From the NCBI RefSeq assembly GCF_020497125.1, contig NC_059076.1:10717951-10781950 (forward strand): 64,000 nt of DNA. Reading direction: 5' to 3'. Made by a program: the position numbers and the translations under genes. This DNA is from Mauremys mutica (Eukaryota > Chordata > Testudines > Geoemydidae). The notes under the pieces were generated by a model. That model saw nothing but the letters and a program-made list of their open reading frames with translations. It made no database searches and was not told where the DNA came from. Of this stretch, positions 8,647-19,656 are shown piece by piece; position 1 is the stretch's first letter; each line of letters starts with the position of its first letter.

Positions 8647-9700
8647 GTAGGGTGAGATTGTCAACGCTCTGATTCAGCTGCATAGAGTAGCAAGGCAGAG
8701 TAAATTCCACTCTCTAGCCCTCCTTGGATTGTGACTCCAGCCCAAGAGAGGACAGCTGGGGGTTTCTCACACAGGCTGCTCAAAACAACGAGAATTATTT
8801 TCAACAAAAATCAACACAAAAAAGAGATTCATTTCATTAAAAATCAGTGGTGGGATTGTCCAATCCCCCAATGAAGTGATTCAAAACTAAAAAAAAATAA
8901 TTCCGATTGAAGCATTTCCGTCTCCCTTCAAACTGAAATGATCATTGAGAGTTTATGGTTATTTCTCTCCCCCCCCCTTTCAAAATACAGAGAGAAAGGG
9001 GGGGTGGGAAGGGACAGAAAATGGGGGTGGGGGATGCCAAAATGAAAAATTTCATCCATTAAAAACATTAGAAATAGTCGAAGGTTGAATAAAAAAAGTA
9101 TGTATTGCTTGAAAATCCATTTTTTAAAATGGTGTGTTTTTTAACCAGGCTGGCTGCTTCTCTGATACTCCCCCTGTAGTGAGCAAGAGGCTGAGGAGGG
9201 GTGGAAAGGGGCAGGGACTGTGGGGACCCCTGGGTCCACCCACTCTGACCGGAGCCCCTGGCCAAACACATACGCCACTGTGCAAAAGGGGATGCAGCAA
9301 AAGCCCCCCGCCCCGAGCAAAGAAGGTTGCGGGGTTTAGGTGAATCCAGGGACAGAAATGGGGTTGAGGATGGAGTTGGAATGTGGGTGCGGAGACAGAA
9401 CTTGTGGCAGCAATGAGACAAGATGTGTTGGTATTAGGGCCAGCTAGGAGAATAGGAGAGAAAAAGTGGGGGGAAGGGGCACAGGTAAGGATGGAACTAA
9501 GGATGCAGCTGACTCTGGGGAGGGTTGGGAGAGAAACTGCAGGAAGGGACTGGGAGGAGCAATACTCTGTGACAGATCTTTGTGTTGGGGTGGGGGGGGC
9601 ACAGCCCTGTGGAATGAGCAGCAGATTACATCCAACATGAACCCACAGATCTCGGAGAAGCAGCCAGAGGCCAGGGTTCTCTATGCAGAGATCCAGACTG
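8647..9700. other. No recognised gene
   Basis: 8790-9075 is rich in TTTCA/TGAAA words and poly-purine runs, probably an old hairpin repeat. 9076-9700 contains open frames on both strands (one of 260 codons on the minus strand to 9906) that show no domain, start context or codon pattern I recognise. Confidence 0.5.
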
Positions 9701-9785
9701 GGATTTTCAAAGGAGCCTAAGGGAGCTGGGTACCCAAACCGCGTTGACCATAGGCACCTAATTCCCTTAGGCAGCTTTGAAAACC
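9701..9785. repeat. Hairpin repeat family A (TTTTCAAAGG...AGGCACCTAA)
   Basis: A near-palindrome: GGATTTTCAAAGGAGCCTAA at the left is mirrored by TTAGGCAGCTTTGAAAAC at the right, around a centre with GGCACCTAATTCCC. Many similar copies occur in this window. Confidence 0.7.
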
Positions 9786-10299
9786 CAAACCCCAATCTCA
9801 CCATAACAGCTCCTGGCAGCACTGTCCAACCTGGCTCCCTTGGGGATTCCCTGCCAGGGATCGCCCACCAGCAGCTGCCTCTGGCCCCTCTAGGAAGGGG
9901 TTCCACAGCACGGATCCAATTCTTTACTCTGCTCCATTTCGGTTCTCATACTGCTCCCATCACCCTGGTATGTGAGCACCACTGAGCCTGGAGCTGTTTC
10001 CCCTTTCACATGGACCCCCTGCTGGCTGCTGTGGGTGTGGGACAGTATCCATAACACACCCAACCCTGCATCCTTATAACATGGGCCCCAGATGCTTTAC
10101 AGCTTTCCACGATGGGCAGGGGTAGGAGACTACTATACAGGTGAGTGAACCCACACCCAAGAGCCAGAAATCTTCAGCAGAGCATACCCTAGTGGTAAGA
10201 TCAACCTCAGAGTATTGTAGTGTGCTATATCCTACTGATTATTGCTCCCCTACATAACCGTGCTCTCAATGACAGTCTAATGGATTATATTAGTATGTG

Positions 10300-11842
10300 G
10301 GCCAGATCCCCACCTTTCCGTACGTCGGCACAGCTTCATTAAAGTCAGTGGGCCAAAGCCCCAGCTGGTCCAAATCACCATAGACACCAATTTATCTGCA
10401 CCAATTTAAACCAGCTAAACATCCAGTTTAAGGTGTTTGTGTGTTTTTCTTACAGCGATGGGTGCAGGCTAAAAAAATATTTACAACCTGAACAGCATTT
10501 TTATAACTACTAAGAGACCATTGTCCTTAAAAGTAATGTGTTATTTTTCCTATTGTGATTCATCCTCAGGCTCTCAACTGTTCTTCTTGCCAAGCGGATC
10601 AAACGAAAAGTTAGAGAACGAAATGTTGTGCTTTGTAGCAAAATGGCATTTCTTGGAGTGTCCAGGAGAGAGCATGCACAGCTCAGAGACTGGAGTGACT
10701 GCAAGCGCTGCGGGAAGGAAGATACCCTACCACAGCGAAGAAGAAAGCTTGTCATGGAAATGATTCATTTCCTTGGGTTGCTCCTCAGCTAAGTCAGCTG
10801 TGATGGAAGGGACTGGCGGTTGCTATTATTCCAGTGAGTCAGGCTCGTTCAGTTCAGGAAAGGCAAGCTCATTTGAAAAGCCTAACTCTATGAATTTATT
10901 TTCCAACCAAAGCCAACTAAACCCTGTGCTCCAATCTTTAGCGTAGCACAAAAAGGAAGGCGGCAGCTAATCTAATCACAGAATGTGCCCCACCCCGACA
11001 AAAAGAAAATGAAATTAGGGAAAGTGCTCTGCATAACACGGTGGTGATTTATAGCACACTGTACTCTGTGTTAGTGGGGTGTGGGACGCCTCTCCTACCC
11101 CAGGAGAATATTTTAAGAGTTAATGGAAAAAGAAAGGAGTCCTGCACAGAGAGGAGATGACCTCTGCAAACTCAAGAGCAGGGCATGGGCTATAGGAAGC
11201 ATGGCTCATTCTTGCCAGTGGTGCTTACAGAACAGCACTTCCTGCCATGTAAAGAAATTCCTCCTCTGTGCCTCATGGCCAAGGTGATAAATGACAGCGC
11301 ACATGTTTATTCTGCCTCACTTTCTGACCTGGATACTGGCTTTTTGTTCACAAATAAAACTCTTTTGTTAAGGATAGCCCTTGAACGTAGGCCTTCCCTA
11401 TAGCAGGAGTTAAAGGTGTGACATTATCTAACTGGATAAACTCTGGTCAAAGCGATTGGACTTTAGCAGGCACTGTACTGGGGGCAGCTATTCGCACACG
11501 CTAAAGTACAATCGCTGTGTCTTAACTAGAGATTTAGAAGGAGTTAATGAGCTCAAGACAGATAATACCATCTAACAAACCACATTTAAATCCTAGTCTA
11601 GACAAAATCTGGGCCTTGACTCCCCAGGAAAAAAGGCATATTCTTAACTCGAGTTAGCTAACCCAGGATAAAATCCTCTTGAAGACAAGGCCAGAGTAGT
11701 TTTCATTCAAGTTAGCAGGCTGAGGTAGGTAGCTTTAACTCTACCTGCCAGCTCATATGCAAACTACACACCACTAAGGTTTTACTTCCAGTTAGCTAAT
11801 TGGAGTTAAGGACAGACCTTGTTTCCTAATGAAGAAACACCC
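10300..11842. other. No recognised gene; minor repeat traces
   Basis: 10307-10400 resembles hairpin family B. 11500-11830 holds GTTAGCTAAC-type inverted words that suggest an old MITE. An AATAAA near 11355 has no associated coding sequence. Confidence 0.4.
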
Positions 11843-11960
11843 TAAAGGTATGTCTACGCTTCAGCTGAGAGTGACCCTCCTCGCCAGGGTAGACACACTC
11901 ACCCTAGCACGCTAGAAATAGCAATGTGGATATTGTGGCTTGGGTGGCAGCTCAGGCGCC
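11843..11960. mobile_element. 5' part of a GTATGTCTACRC-type MITE
   Basis: Starts CTAAAGGTATGTCTACGCTT, the terminus type shared with the MITEs at 5719, 37386 and 53096, but no matching right end is found before the next repeat begins. Confidence 0.5.
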
Positions 11961-11961
11961 T

Positions 11962-12322
11962 AGGCACAGCTGCCAACTTTCACGCGGTAAATAAGCCCCC
12001 TGACTTTCACAATAAGCCAAAAATCAAGCTAATCCCATTTCAAAACAAGGCCAATCCCTAAGAACCCCAACACTCTATGTGACTAGATCCCCCCTGGTGT
12101 GCAGTCTGGGGCTGTGGTGGGCCCACTGTGCATCCCTGATTCTTTCCCCCCATTGCCCCTGCTTGCCCCTTGCCCCTGTTTGCCAGGAGATGATAAAAAA
12201 AAAAGAAGCAGCAGCAGCAGCAGCAAGCTACAAGCCAAAAACTAGCCAACAAGCAACTCACAAGCCAATTAAGCCAAAACCAAGTCCAATTTCTGTGTTT
12301 TTATTGTGGGTTTGGCATGTCT
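11962..12322. mobile_element. TTGCCAA-terminus repeat, copy 1
   Basis: Begins CAGCTGCCAACTTTCAC and ends with the inverse of a TGCCAAACC terminus (GGTTTGGCATGT). It contains a run of CAG codon-like triplets at about 12209-12224. Its ends resemble those of copies at 15433 and 16358. Confidence 0.5.
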
Positions 12323-12838
12323 CCTCCCAGGTTCCTACCATGAACACTCTCCCCATTGTGCTATCATGAGGTGCTGTGTCAATAGGAGAGGACCGGATGG
12401 TATTCACCCAAGAGTTCAGAAGGAACTCGGAGCTGAAATTGCAGCACTGTGTATGGTGTGTAAGCTATTGCTGAAATAAGCTTCTGTACCAGATGAGTGG
12501 ATGGAAGCTAACGTGACACCAATTTTTACAAAGGGCTCAGAGGAGATCCTGGCAATTACAAGCCATTAAGCCTAACTTCAGTACCTGGAAAACTGGTAGA
12601 AACTAGAGTAAAGAACAGAATTATCAGGCATGTAGATAAACATGATTTGTTGGGGGAAGAGTCAACATGGCATTTGTAAAAGGAAGTCGTGCCTCACAAA
12701 TCTATCAGAATTTTCTGAGCATGTCAACAGACAGGAACAAGAGTGATCCAGTCAATATAGTGTACTTGGATTTTCAGAAAAAAACATTGAGAAGGTCCCT
12801 CACTAAAGGCTCTTCAGGAAATTAAGTAGTCATGGGTA

Positions 12839-13678
12839 GGGCTCTGGATCTGTCACAGAGGTCGCAGAAGTCAAGGATTCTGTGATTGTCTGCTACCTCT
12901 GTGACTTCAGCAGGGGCCAGTGTGGCTGGCCCCAGGGCTGCCCAAGCAGCTGGTTCCGGGGCCAGCTGCTCAAGTGGCTCCCAGGACAGCCACACTGGGC
13001 ACTGCTGGAGTGGCCCCAGGAAGAACCACAGCAGCCACTGCTCCGGTAGCCTCCGGCAGCAGTCCTGGGGTGGCCAGAGCAGTGGCAGTCTGCGGTCCCT
13101 GGCCAGCCAGCTGGAGCAGTCGCAGTCCATGGCCAGCCAGCTGGAGCAGTCGCAGTCCACGGCCCCAGGCAGCCGTCCCTGGGCAGCCAGCTGGAGCAGT
13201 CGCAGTCCATGGCCCCAGGCAGCCGTCCCTGGCCAGCCAGCTGGAGCAGTCGCAGTCCACGGCCCCAGGCAGCCATCCCTGGGCAGCCAGCTGGAGCAGT
13301 CGCAGTCCATGGCCCCAGGCAGCTGTCCCTGGGCAGCCAGCTGGAGCAGCCTCAGTCTGCTGGTCCCAGCAGTGGTTCCCAGGCAGCCACCCGGAGAAGC
13401 TATGGTCCGCTGGCCCTGGTAGTTGTACCTGGGCAGCCAGCCAGAGCAGCCGTGTTCCACGGCCCCTAGCAGCTGGTGCCACTGGTCCCAGGCACCCCCC
13501 CCCCCTCCCACCAGCAGCTGTCCCTGGTCTCCCTTCCCAGCACCCTCCCCCAAGATTTAATCACAGGTATTTTTAATATAAGTCATGCACAGGTCACGGG
13601 CCATGGATTTGTTTCTATTGCCCATGACCTGCCCATGAGTATTACTAAAAATATCCATGACTAAATCTTAGCCTTAAT
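12839..13678. mobile_element. hAT-like non-autonomous transposon inside CR1
   Basis: An 840-bp insertion is flanked by CATGGGTA at 12831-12838 and 13679-13686; with the preceding T the match is 9 bp. The outer about 100 bp on both sides are related inverted sequences with repeated 'GTCAYGG' words. The middle is very GC-rich and contains the 50-bp minisatellite. The long frames on both strands in the middle come from this tandem repeat and have no recognisable domain. Confidence 0.8.
13104..13360. repeat. 50-bp minisatellite within the transposon
   Basis: CAGCCAGCTGGAGCAG recurs at 13104, 13134, 13184, 13234, 13284 and 13334. The first spacing is 30 bp and the others exactly 50 bp. Units alternate between CAGTCCAT and CAGTCCAC at the same position. 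Confidence 0.92.
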
Positions 13679-13686
13679 CATGGGTA

Positions 13687-14560
13687 AGAAGAAGGTTCCT
13701 CTCATGGATCAGTAACTTTTTAAAGGGTAGGACGAAATGGTCTGTTTTCAGACTGGAGATAGCACTGTCCCCAAGGATCTGTACTGGGACTGGTGCTGTT
13801 CGACACGTTCATGATCTGGAAAAGGGAGCAAACAGTAAAGTGGCAAAGTTTGCAGACAATACAAAATTATTCCAGATAGGTAAGTGCAAAGCTGACTGCG
13901 AAGGGTTACAAAAGCATCTCACCAAACCCTGAGGCTGCACAAGTAAATGGCAGATGAAATTCAACAGTGATATGTGCAAAATAATGCACACTGGAAAAAA
14001 ACCATGGGTTCTAAATGAGCTGTTCCCACTCAAGAGAGAGATCTTGGGGTCACTGTGGATAGTTCTCTGAAAACGTAGCTCAATGCGCAGCAGCAGTCAA
14101 AACGGCTAATGGAATGTTAGAAATGGTTAGGAAAGGGGCACAAAATAAGACAGAAAATATCAAAATGCCACTATATAAATCCATGGAGCACCCACACCTT
14201 GAATACTGGATCCAGTTTTGGTCTCTCCATCTCAAAAAGGATATCGGGGAACTGGAAAAGGTTCAGAGAAGGGCAACAAAGATGAACCAGGGAATGGAAC
14301 AGCTTCCATACAAGAAGAGACTAAAAAGATTACGACTGCTGAGCTTAGAAAAGAGATGAGGGTGGTGGTGGGGGAGGTCTATACAATCATGAATGGTACG
14401 GAAAAAATGAATAGAGAAGTGTTGTTGACCTTTTCCCACCATACAAAGGCCTGCAGTCACCCAATGAAATTAATACACAGCAGGATTAATACAAACAAGA
14501 GGAATTACTTTGCCATACGATGCACAATTTGCCTGTAGAACTCATTGCCATGGGATGTTT
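13687..14560 (+). pseudogene. CR1 ORF2 reverse transcriptase remnant
   Basis: The right half of the CR1 copy encodes the polymerase palm and the RT C-terminal region. The catalytic FADD motif appears at 13849-13860 as Phe-Ala-Asp-Asn, so the second catalytic aspartate is lost. Further on, an open stretch (14114-14359) keeps the familiar CR1 pattern with MPLYKSM, a PHLEY motif, and ELEKVQRRATKM followed by EQLPYKKRLKRL. Several stops and frame changes separate the parts. RT would copy CR1 RNA at the target site; this copy cannot. A long Alu-like role or host exon is not indicated. Confidence 0.85.
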
Positions 14561-14595
14561 GGAAAGCCAAAAGTATAAACATTTTTCAAAGTCTG

Positions 14596-15432
14596 ACCCA
14601 TCGTGCCTGGTGGTGAGGTTTTATATGATTCCTGTCAGTGCTCAGTTTCTGTCCAAGTGTTCAATGCATGATAGTAAAAGGGGGCTTGAGAACATACTGT
14701 AAGCTAACCTCCCTCCCACCATTTTCCATCCTTCTAATTTCCACAAGTCAGTTAATCTGGCCCTACCTTGATTTTTAACCCTGTCATGTGAAGTCACAAA
14801 AGCTTCCTTCAGAATTGTCCTATTTAGCAACATCCAAATGCTCTGCAGTACACCCAATAAGAGAGATGTTACTTAATCAGCTCCATGTCACTTAATCATT
14901 TCTCTTGCTTCAAAGTACCAATTTTGTGTGCAGACATAATAGAGGTTTGCATGATTGCTGGCTTGATGGGAAATCACGGTCTGTCTAAAAGATGTAAGCA
15001 TTGCTTGACATGTCTAATAAAAGAAGCAGATTTGGGCTAAATTTTTCCTTTAAAAGCATCTCAAACAAAACACTGCTGTATCAGTCCACAAAACTCAGTG
15101 GTGAAGCATGAAACAATAATTATATGTGTCCACAAGCAGCAGCAACGTTCTTCCTTCCATTGGACTCCACAGAGGATTCTCTAAAAATCCATGGATTCAC
15201 ACAGGGAGAAAGGATGAGATGGGAATAGGACCAAGGGAATGCGCATCAGCCCTGGCACCAGTGAGAGAAGGATCTAGAGGAAACGTACTGGAGCCACAAG
15301 CCATACAACAGCTCTATGGAAATACTGCCTGAAAAGTGAATAGAAATGTTTCAGTGAAACTAAGAAATAAATGAAACCATGGGTGGAAGTCATCTGTGCA
15401 TGAATAGGTCTCCTGTTTTTGCAACCCTAACA
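14596..15432. other. No recognised gene or repeat
   Basis: AT-rich, short scattered frames only. Nothing I can name. Confidence 0.4.
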
Positions 15433-15753
15433 CAGCGCTGCTAATTCTTGCAATTTAATGGTAAGTCTCACAAGATTTGGCCTTTTTCTTAAAGCCCCAG
15501 ATCCTGGAGTCATGTGAATGTGAGAGACTCTTGGTTTTGTTTTGTTTTTACGTACATTTCTAGCTTTCATGGTTGCAGAGAAAAACTAGAACACATGAGC
15601 CCTAAAGGCTCAAAACCCAGAGGGCAAATAAAAAGAACCCAACCTATATCCATTTTTTAAAACAAAAATAAAAAACCCTAATTTTTAAACTAATCCCATG
15701 ATATTTCATGGCCTGACTCATGGTTTTTGAATGTTTGGGTTTGGCAATACTGC
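15433..15753. mobile_element. TTGCCAA-terminus repeat, copy 2
   Basis: Ends are AGCGCTGCTAATTCTTG and TTTGGCAATACTGCC. Internal words such as AAAGCCCCAG, GGAGTCATGTGA and GAGCCCTAAAGGCTC recur, inverted, in the copy at 16358. Confidence 0.65.
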
Positions 15754-16089
15754 CTCTACCCACAAAATCTCTCTCCTCTGTGCACAGGCAGTCACCCCAT
15801 CATTTGGGTTAGACTCGCCTCGAGATTCTAGTGTAGCTGACATGTGTTGGCATAATCACCCCAATGGTGTACATTGTATTCCTTCTGCTAACCCATAATG
15901 CACTTGGGCACTGGTCAGGTGGCCTGTCTGGACATTCTTTGCAAAAAGCCTTTTACAAAACTGCCGCACACCCCACTGACCCTAGAGCTGTACACCTCCA
16001 CTCACCCCACAACTGCAGCTGTGGCTACACATTTTGATATCTGTATGAAATAAACAACTAAGAGAGGAAGGGTTTGCTTAACAGGGCAC

Positions 16090-16340
16090 AAGAAGATACA
16101 ACTGGAAGTGCTAACAAGAAGGATGATGGTCTGGTGAATAAAGCACTGACTTTGGACTCATAAGATCTTGGTTTACTTCCTGCCTTGGCCACAGACTTCC
16201 TAGGGTGACCATAGGCAAGTCACACCCACTCTTTGTGTCTCACTTCCCCCATGTATAATATGTGGCTACTAGGCCTTTCTTGCTCTTATATTTTGTCTAT
16301 CATCTATTTAGAGGTAAGCTCTTTAAGGCAGGGCCTGTCT
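16090..16340 (+). repeat. MIR-type CORE-SINE, sense
   Basis: A tRNA-like head with 'AAAGCACTGACTTTGGACTC', then CATAGGCAAGTCAC and CTCACTTCCCCCATGTATAA, then a tail with AAGCTCTTTAAGGCAGGG. This is the order expected in MIR elements. Confidence 0.7.
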
Positions 16341-16357
16341 CTGACTAGGTGATGTAC

Positions 16358-16647
16358 CAGTCTTGCCAAACTCAAGTGTTCAAAAATCATAAGTAGGCCT
16401 CAAAAATATCATCATATTGGCTTAAAAATTCAACACTCTTTTCTTTGCCTTTTTGTTTCTGAGCTTTTAGGTTACAGTGGGCTCATGTTTTCATGCTTTT
16501 TCTCTGAAACCACAAGGACTAGAAGCTTATTTAAAAAATAAAACAAAAAATAAATTTAAAAAACCTGAGAGCCTCCCATAATCACATGACTCCAGGAGCT
16601 GGGGCTTCAAGAACAGCAGCAAATATTGTGTGAGTTGGTAACACTGA
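16358..16647. mobile_element. TTGCCAA-terminus repeat, copy 3, inverted
   Basis: CAGTCTTGCCAAACTC at the left and GAGTTGGTAACACTG at the right form imperfect inverted ends. The body is the reverse complement of copy 2 (CACATGACTCCAGGAGCTGG is readable). Confidence 0.7.
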
Positions 16648-16694
16648 TACAGAAGCTAGCTCAATGTGTTCCCAATCTCAGCTGGTGCTTTTAG

Positions 16695-16915
16695 GTGCTA
16701 CTATAATACAAATATTGATAATAATCCAGGAAATAGATTGAAAATCAGGAAAATCTTCTTAACAGTAGACTCCACGTGGCTGTGGAATGATGTCCCAAGG
16801 GAAGTCATGAAAGCCCCATTGCTTTAAGGCCTTTGAAACGAGTATGAACAAAATGCTAGCAAATATACTGTGGGGACAATCCTGCACTTGTTCCCAAGGG
16901 AAAAAACTAGATAAT
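16695..16915 (+). mobile_element. CR1/L3 3' fragment, sense
   Basis: GGCTGTGGAATGATGTCCC, then GGAAGTCATGAAAGCCCCATT and GCAAATATACTGTGGGGA, match the nucleotide pattern of the terminal ORF2 codons and tail of an old CR1/L3. Confidence 0.65.
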
Positions 16916-18045
16916 ATAGTGGTTCACACTTCCATCTCTAACTTATTTGAACCCAGTGTAAGGTAAGAACCTTCAAAGATAAGCCCATGTAGGGCTAAAC
17001 ACATCCCTGGTGTAAATGAAATCAATAGAGCTTTACCAGGGAAGAATTTGACCATACTGAATGGCTTGCAGCATTTAACCTTTTTTTTTTTTTTAAAGTA
17101 TATCAGCTCGGAAAAATAAGAGCAAACTATGTTTTTTCTACCGTGTAAAGCCAAACTTGTCCAAGAACAATAAGGCCAGATTAGAGAGTAAAGCACTGAT
17201 AGTCCCTAGTATTAGGCTATTGTGATGGAAATAGTGGTTTCTAACAGAAAATATGACACCCTTTTCAGATGTATCCCACTTTCCCGTTCCTTTAGCCATA
17301 CTAAATCAATTTGCACACATATTAGGGTTATACGAGCTATTTTTTCCTCAGGTGGTAGGGATATATTTATTGTTATTTTACTAACCTTTATTAATATCAA
17401 ATCAAGTATTGTTGCCTAATGCTACAGCCAAACCAAAAAAACCCTAAACCGTCATGCAAAAAAAAATCCATTTGTTCTCAGAAAAATGCCGTATTGCGTG
17501 ACTTTTAGAGATACATTTTCTCATAAATGTCAACCAACAAAGATTTTTGCCAAATGTGTTTTTATTAATAAAACTATTGCAGGAGAGGCAGCCAGCAAAG
17601 AAACATTTGTGAAATATTGTTGTTGGGGTTTTTCCCAAATGCAATAATCCTGGCTCTGTAGGGAAACAGAAAACATCAAAATGATGTTCTTGAGAATACA
17701 AAGTTACCAGTTGCAATAAACAATAAGTCTGAATTGCAGCTGGGGAAACACAGCTGATAAAATATCCTTTAAATATAGGCAAGCTTCAAATGTATCACTG
17801 GCCCTGTCACTTAATAGGCAGTCCAAATATCTTCAGAATAATGACCAAGTTTTGAGACTGCAGTGTGCACCTGCAAAACTGGCAGCTGCATTTTTGCACT
17901 TACAATTCAACTGCAGGTGCAAATCTGAGTGATTGTTTACATGTTAAATTGGATTAAAGATTCAAAGGGTTTTTGAAATCCCAGCCCCATTGAAGTCAAT
18001 GACTAAATGCCCATTGATCTCACAGGGGTCAGGATTTCACTCATA
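16916..18045. other. No recognised gene
   Basis: AT-rich. 17850-17935 has an inverted TTGCACTT/AAGTGCAA arrangement, likely a small hairpin repeat. No coding signal. Confidence 0.4.
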
Positions 18046-18450
18046 GATTAAAGCCAGAAAGGACCATTTTGATAATCATAGAATCCTAGATTATTAGGGT
18101 TGGAAGGGACCTCAGGAGATCATCTAGTCCAACCCCCTGCTCAAAGTAGGACCAATCCCCAACTAAATCCCCAAATGGCCCCCTCAAGGATTGAACTCAC
18201 AACCCTGGGTTTTGACATGGGCTATAGCATTTCACCCAATGGGGCCTCCATCTAGCCCAAAAACTTCTTGCTGAACCCTGCCTAACTTTTAGGAAGATAT
18301 CCACTTTTGAGATAGAGATTCCGAGCGATGGGAATTTACCACATCCGTTGGTAGTCTGTTCCAATGGCTTTGAATCGTCCAGTCTCCTCCTGAAACAGTA
18401 ACTACGGAACAGATTTTGCCACCCTAATTTATGCTGAACAGTCCCAGGGA
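18046..18450 (-). mobile_element. CR1/L3 3' fragment, antisense, with SINE inserted
   Basis: The antisense end begins ACTCATAGATTAAAGCCAG and resumes to the right of the SINE with a segment including GTCTGTTCCAATGGCT and CCAGTCTCCTCCTG. This pattern is typical of the terminal L3/CR1 region. Confidence 0.6.
18076..18212 (-). mobile_element. tRNA SINE with CR1-type tail, 5' truncated
   Basis: On the minus strand it runs from the box B segment (GAGTTCAATCC) through GAGGGGGCCATTTGG to a tail GGGTTGGACTAGATGATCTC and AGGTCCCTTCCAACCC, ending in ATTCTATGAT. The tail is nearly the same as the CR1 end at 61290-61362. Box A is missing. Confidence 0.8.
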
Positions 18451-18459
18451 CCTTGCTCC

Positions 18460-19640
18460 AGCAAGGCATTTACATGTGTGTGCACTTTTAAACACGAGTA
18501 GTCCTATTGCCTTAAAATTACAGAGGTGCTTAAGCGCATTTCTGGATTGAGGCCTTGCTCCATGACAAGTCACACTACTCACAGAGTAAACTATTACTCA
18601 GTATGAATAAGGACACTGGAATCTGCTTAACCGAGAAAAATCAGACCCTTTTCCATTCCTGCTGCCTCACATTGAAATATGACTATCCAGCTAGCTCCAG
18701 ATTGATGAACAATGGATCACCATATTCTTATCCGTTCAGGAATTTATCATCATATGCTGTAGCAGCAGCATTTAGTGTTATGAGGTTATTGGCTTCTTTA
18801 TTAAGGACGCATAGCTTTGTCTTTATCAATTTGTGGTTCGTCTCATTTACTGCCACATGTTATTTCTGGTCCAGCACTACATCTAATTAATCACTCCATT
18901 TCATTGTAAGGGAAAGTCCCACCCCCTCCCCCCCTTTTCCCCTCTGCTTCTTACTGAGCAGCTAGTTTCTGAGCAAAGGAAAGCAACATTCAGTGCAAAA
19001 GCTCCATGAACTATGTAAGTGCTATGGAGGCTTAAATAGGATGATGCTCCAACCACCACTTCAGTGCAATCGAAATCCTCAGTATGGCACCTCTCGATCT
19101 TGCCTCAAATTGCCCCGAGGGCACTCTCTGTTAAAATTGCAGCGTCGCCAGCATCCAGCCTGTGTTTTCGTTGTCTCCAGCATTATCCACTTGCAAAGGG
19201 AATCCTGACCCAATAGGCCATATTGAAATGTGAAAGAAGGCCCAGCCTTCACACAGATGTAATTAAACATTGGCTGAGTCCTTTGCTAGGTCATGGAACA
19301 TAACCAGCAATCAGCTACCATTTCGGACAGCTGTTCCTGGCAGGAGTTATGCTGGGTATCCACACTCTGAATCCAAGCTGCTAAGCAGCTGGGTGCTTAT
19401 GGCACTAAGCAGGCTGAGAAGCAGCCAGTTTGGTATGTTTCCTATGCTGGAGGATTATTGCTTTCAGAAGTTAGCGGTGGGCATGGCTTTCTTTCATGTT
19501 TACAAGGAAGCCATGGCCAAATAGGTCTCCTGCCCACCAGTGGCATATTAGGCATCTGGAGGAGCTTGGCCCCACTGCTCATGTAAGGCTGTGCAGCTTT
19601 CGTGTGTCAACTCTTCACAGTCCATCGGCTTCAGATACGG
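18460..19640. other. Mostly unique sequence, no gene recognised
   Basis: 18470-18555 contains GGTGCTTAAGCGC, part of a small hairpin repeat. 18700-18895 is non-repetitive with balanced composition and could be conserved non-coding sequence. The rest shows nothing I can name. Confidence 0.35.
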
Positions 19641-19656
19641 GTTCCTACGGGAGGTT

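Larger units (their letters stand above)
12380..14595 (+). mobile_element. CR1 LINE fragment, interrupted
   Basis: A 5'-truncated CR1 copy in sense orientation covers the reverse transcriptase and the C-terminal part of ORF2 with many indels. The left half (12380-12838) joins precisely to the right half (13687 onward) if the DNA transposon 12839-13678 and one copy of its duplication are removed. Confidence 0.85.

Noticed and set aside
9124..9906. 260-codon minus-strand frame
   Set aside because: No recognisable domain, rich in Pro/Ser/Cys, overlapped by plus-strand frames and partly by a hairpin repeat.
13104..13360. CRISPR-like array
   Set aside because: Units are contiguous tandem repeats without unique spacers, in a vertebrate genome.
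12822..13576. Several 170-243-codon frames on both strands
   Set aside because: They are translations of the 50-bp minisatellite and its GC-rich surroundings inside a DNA transposon. Frames on both strands are periodic and lack a domain.
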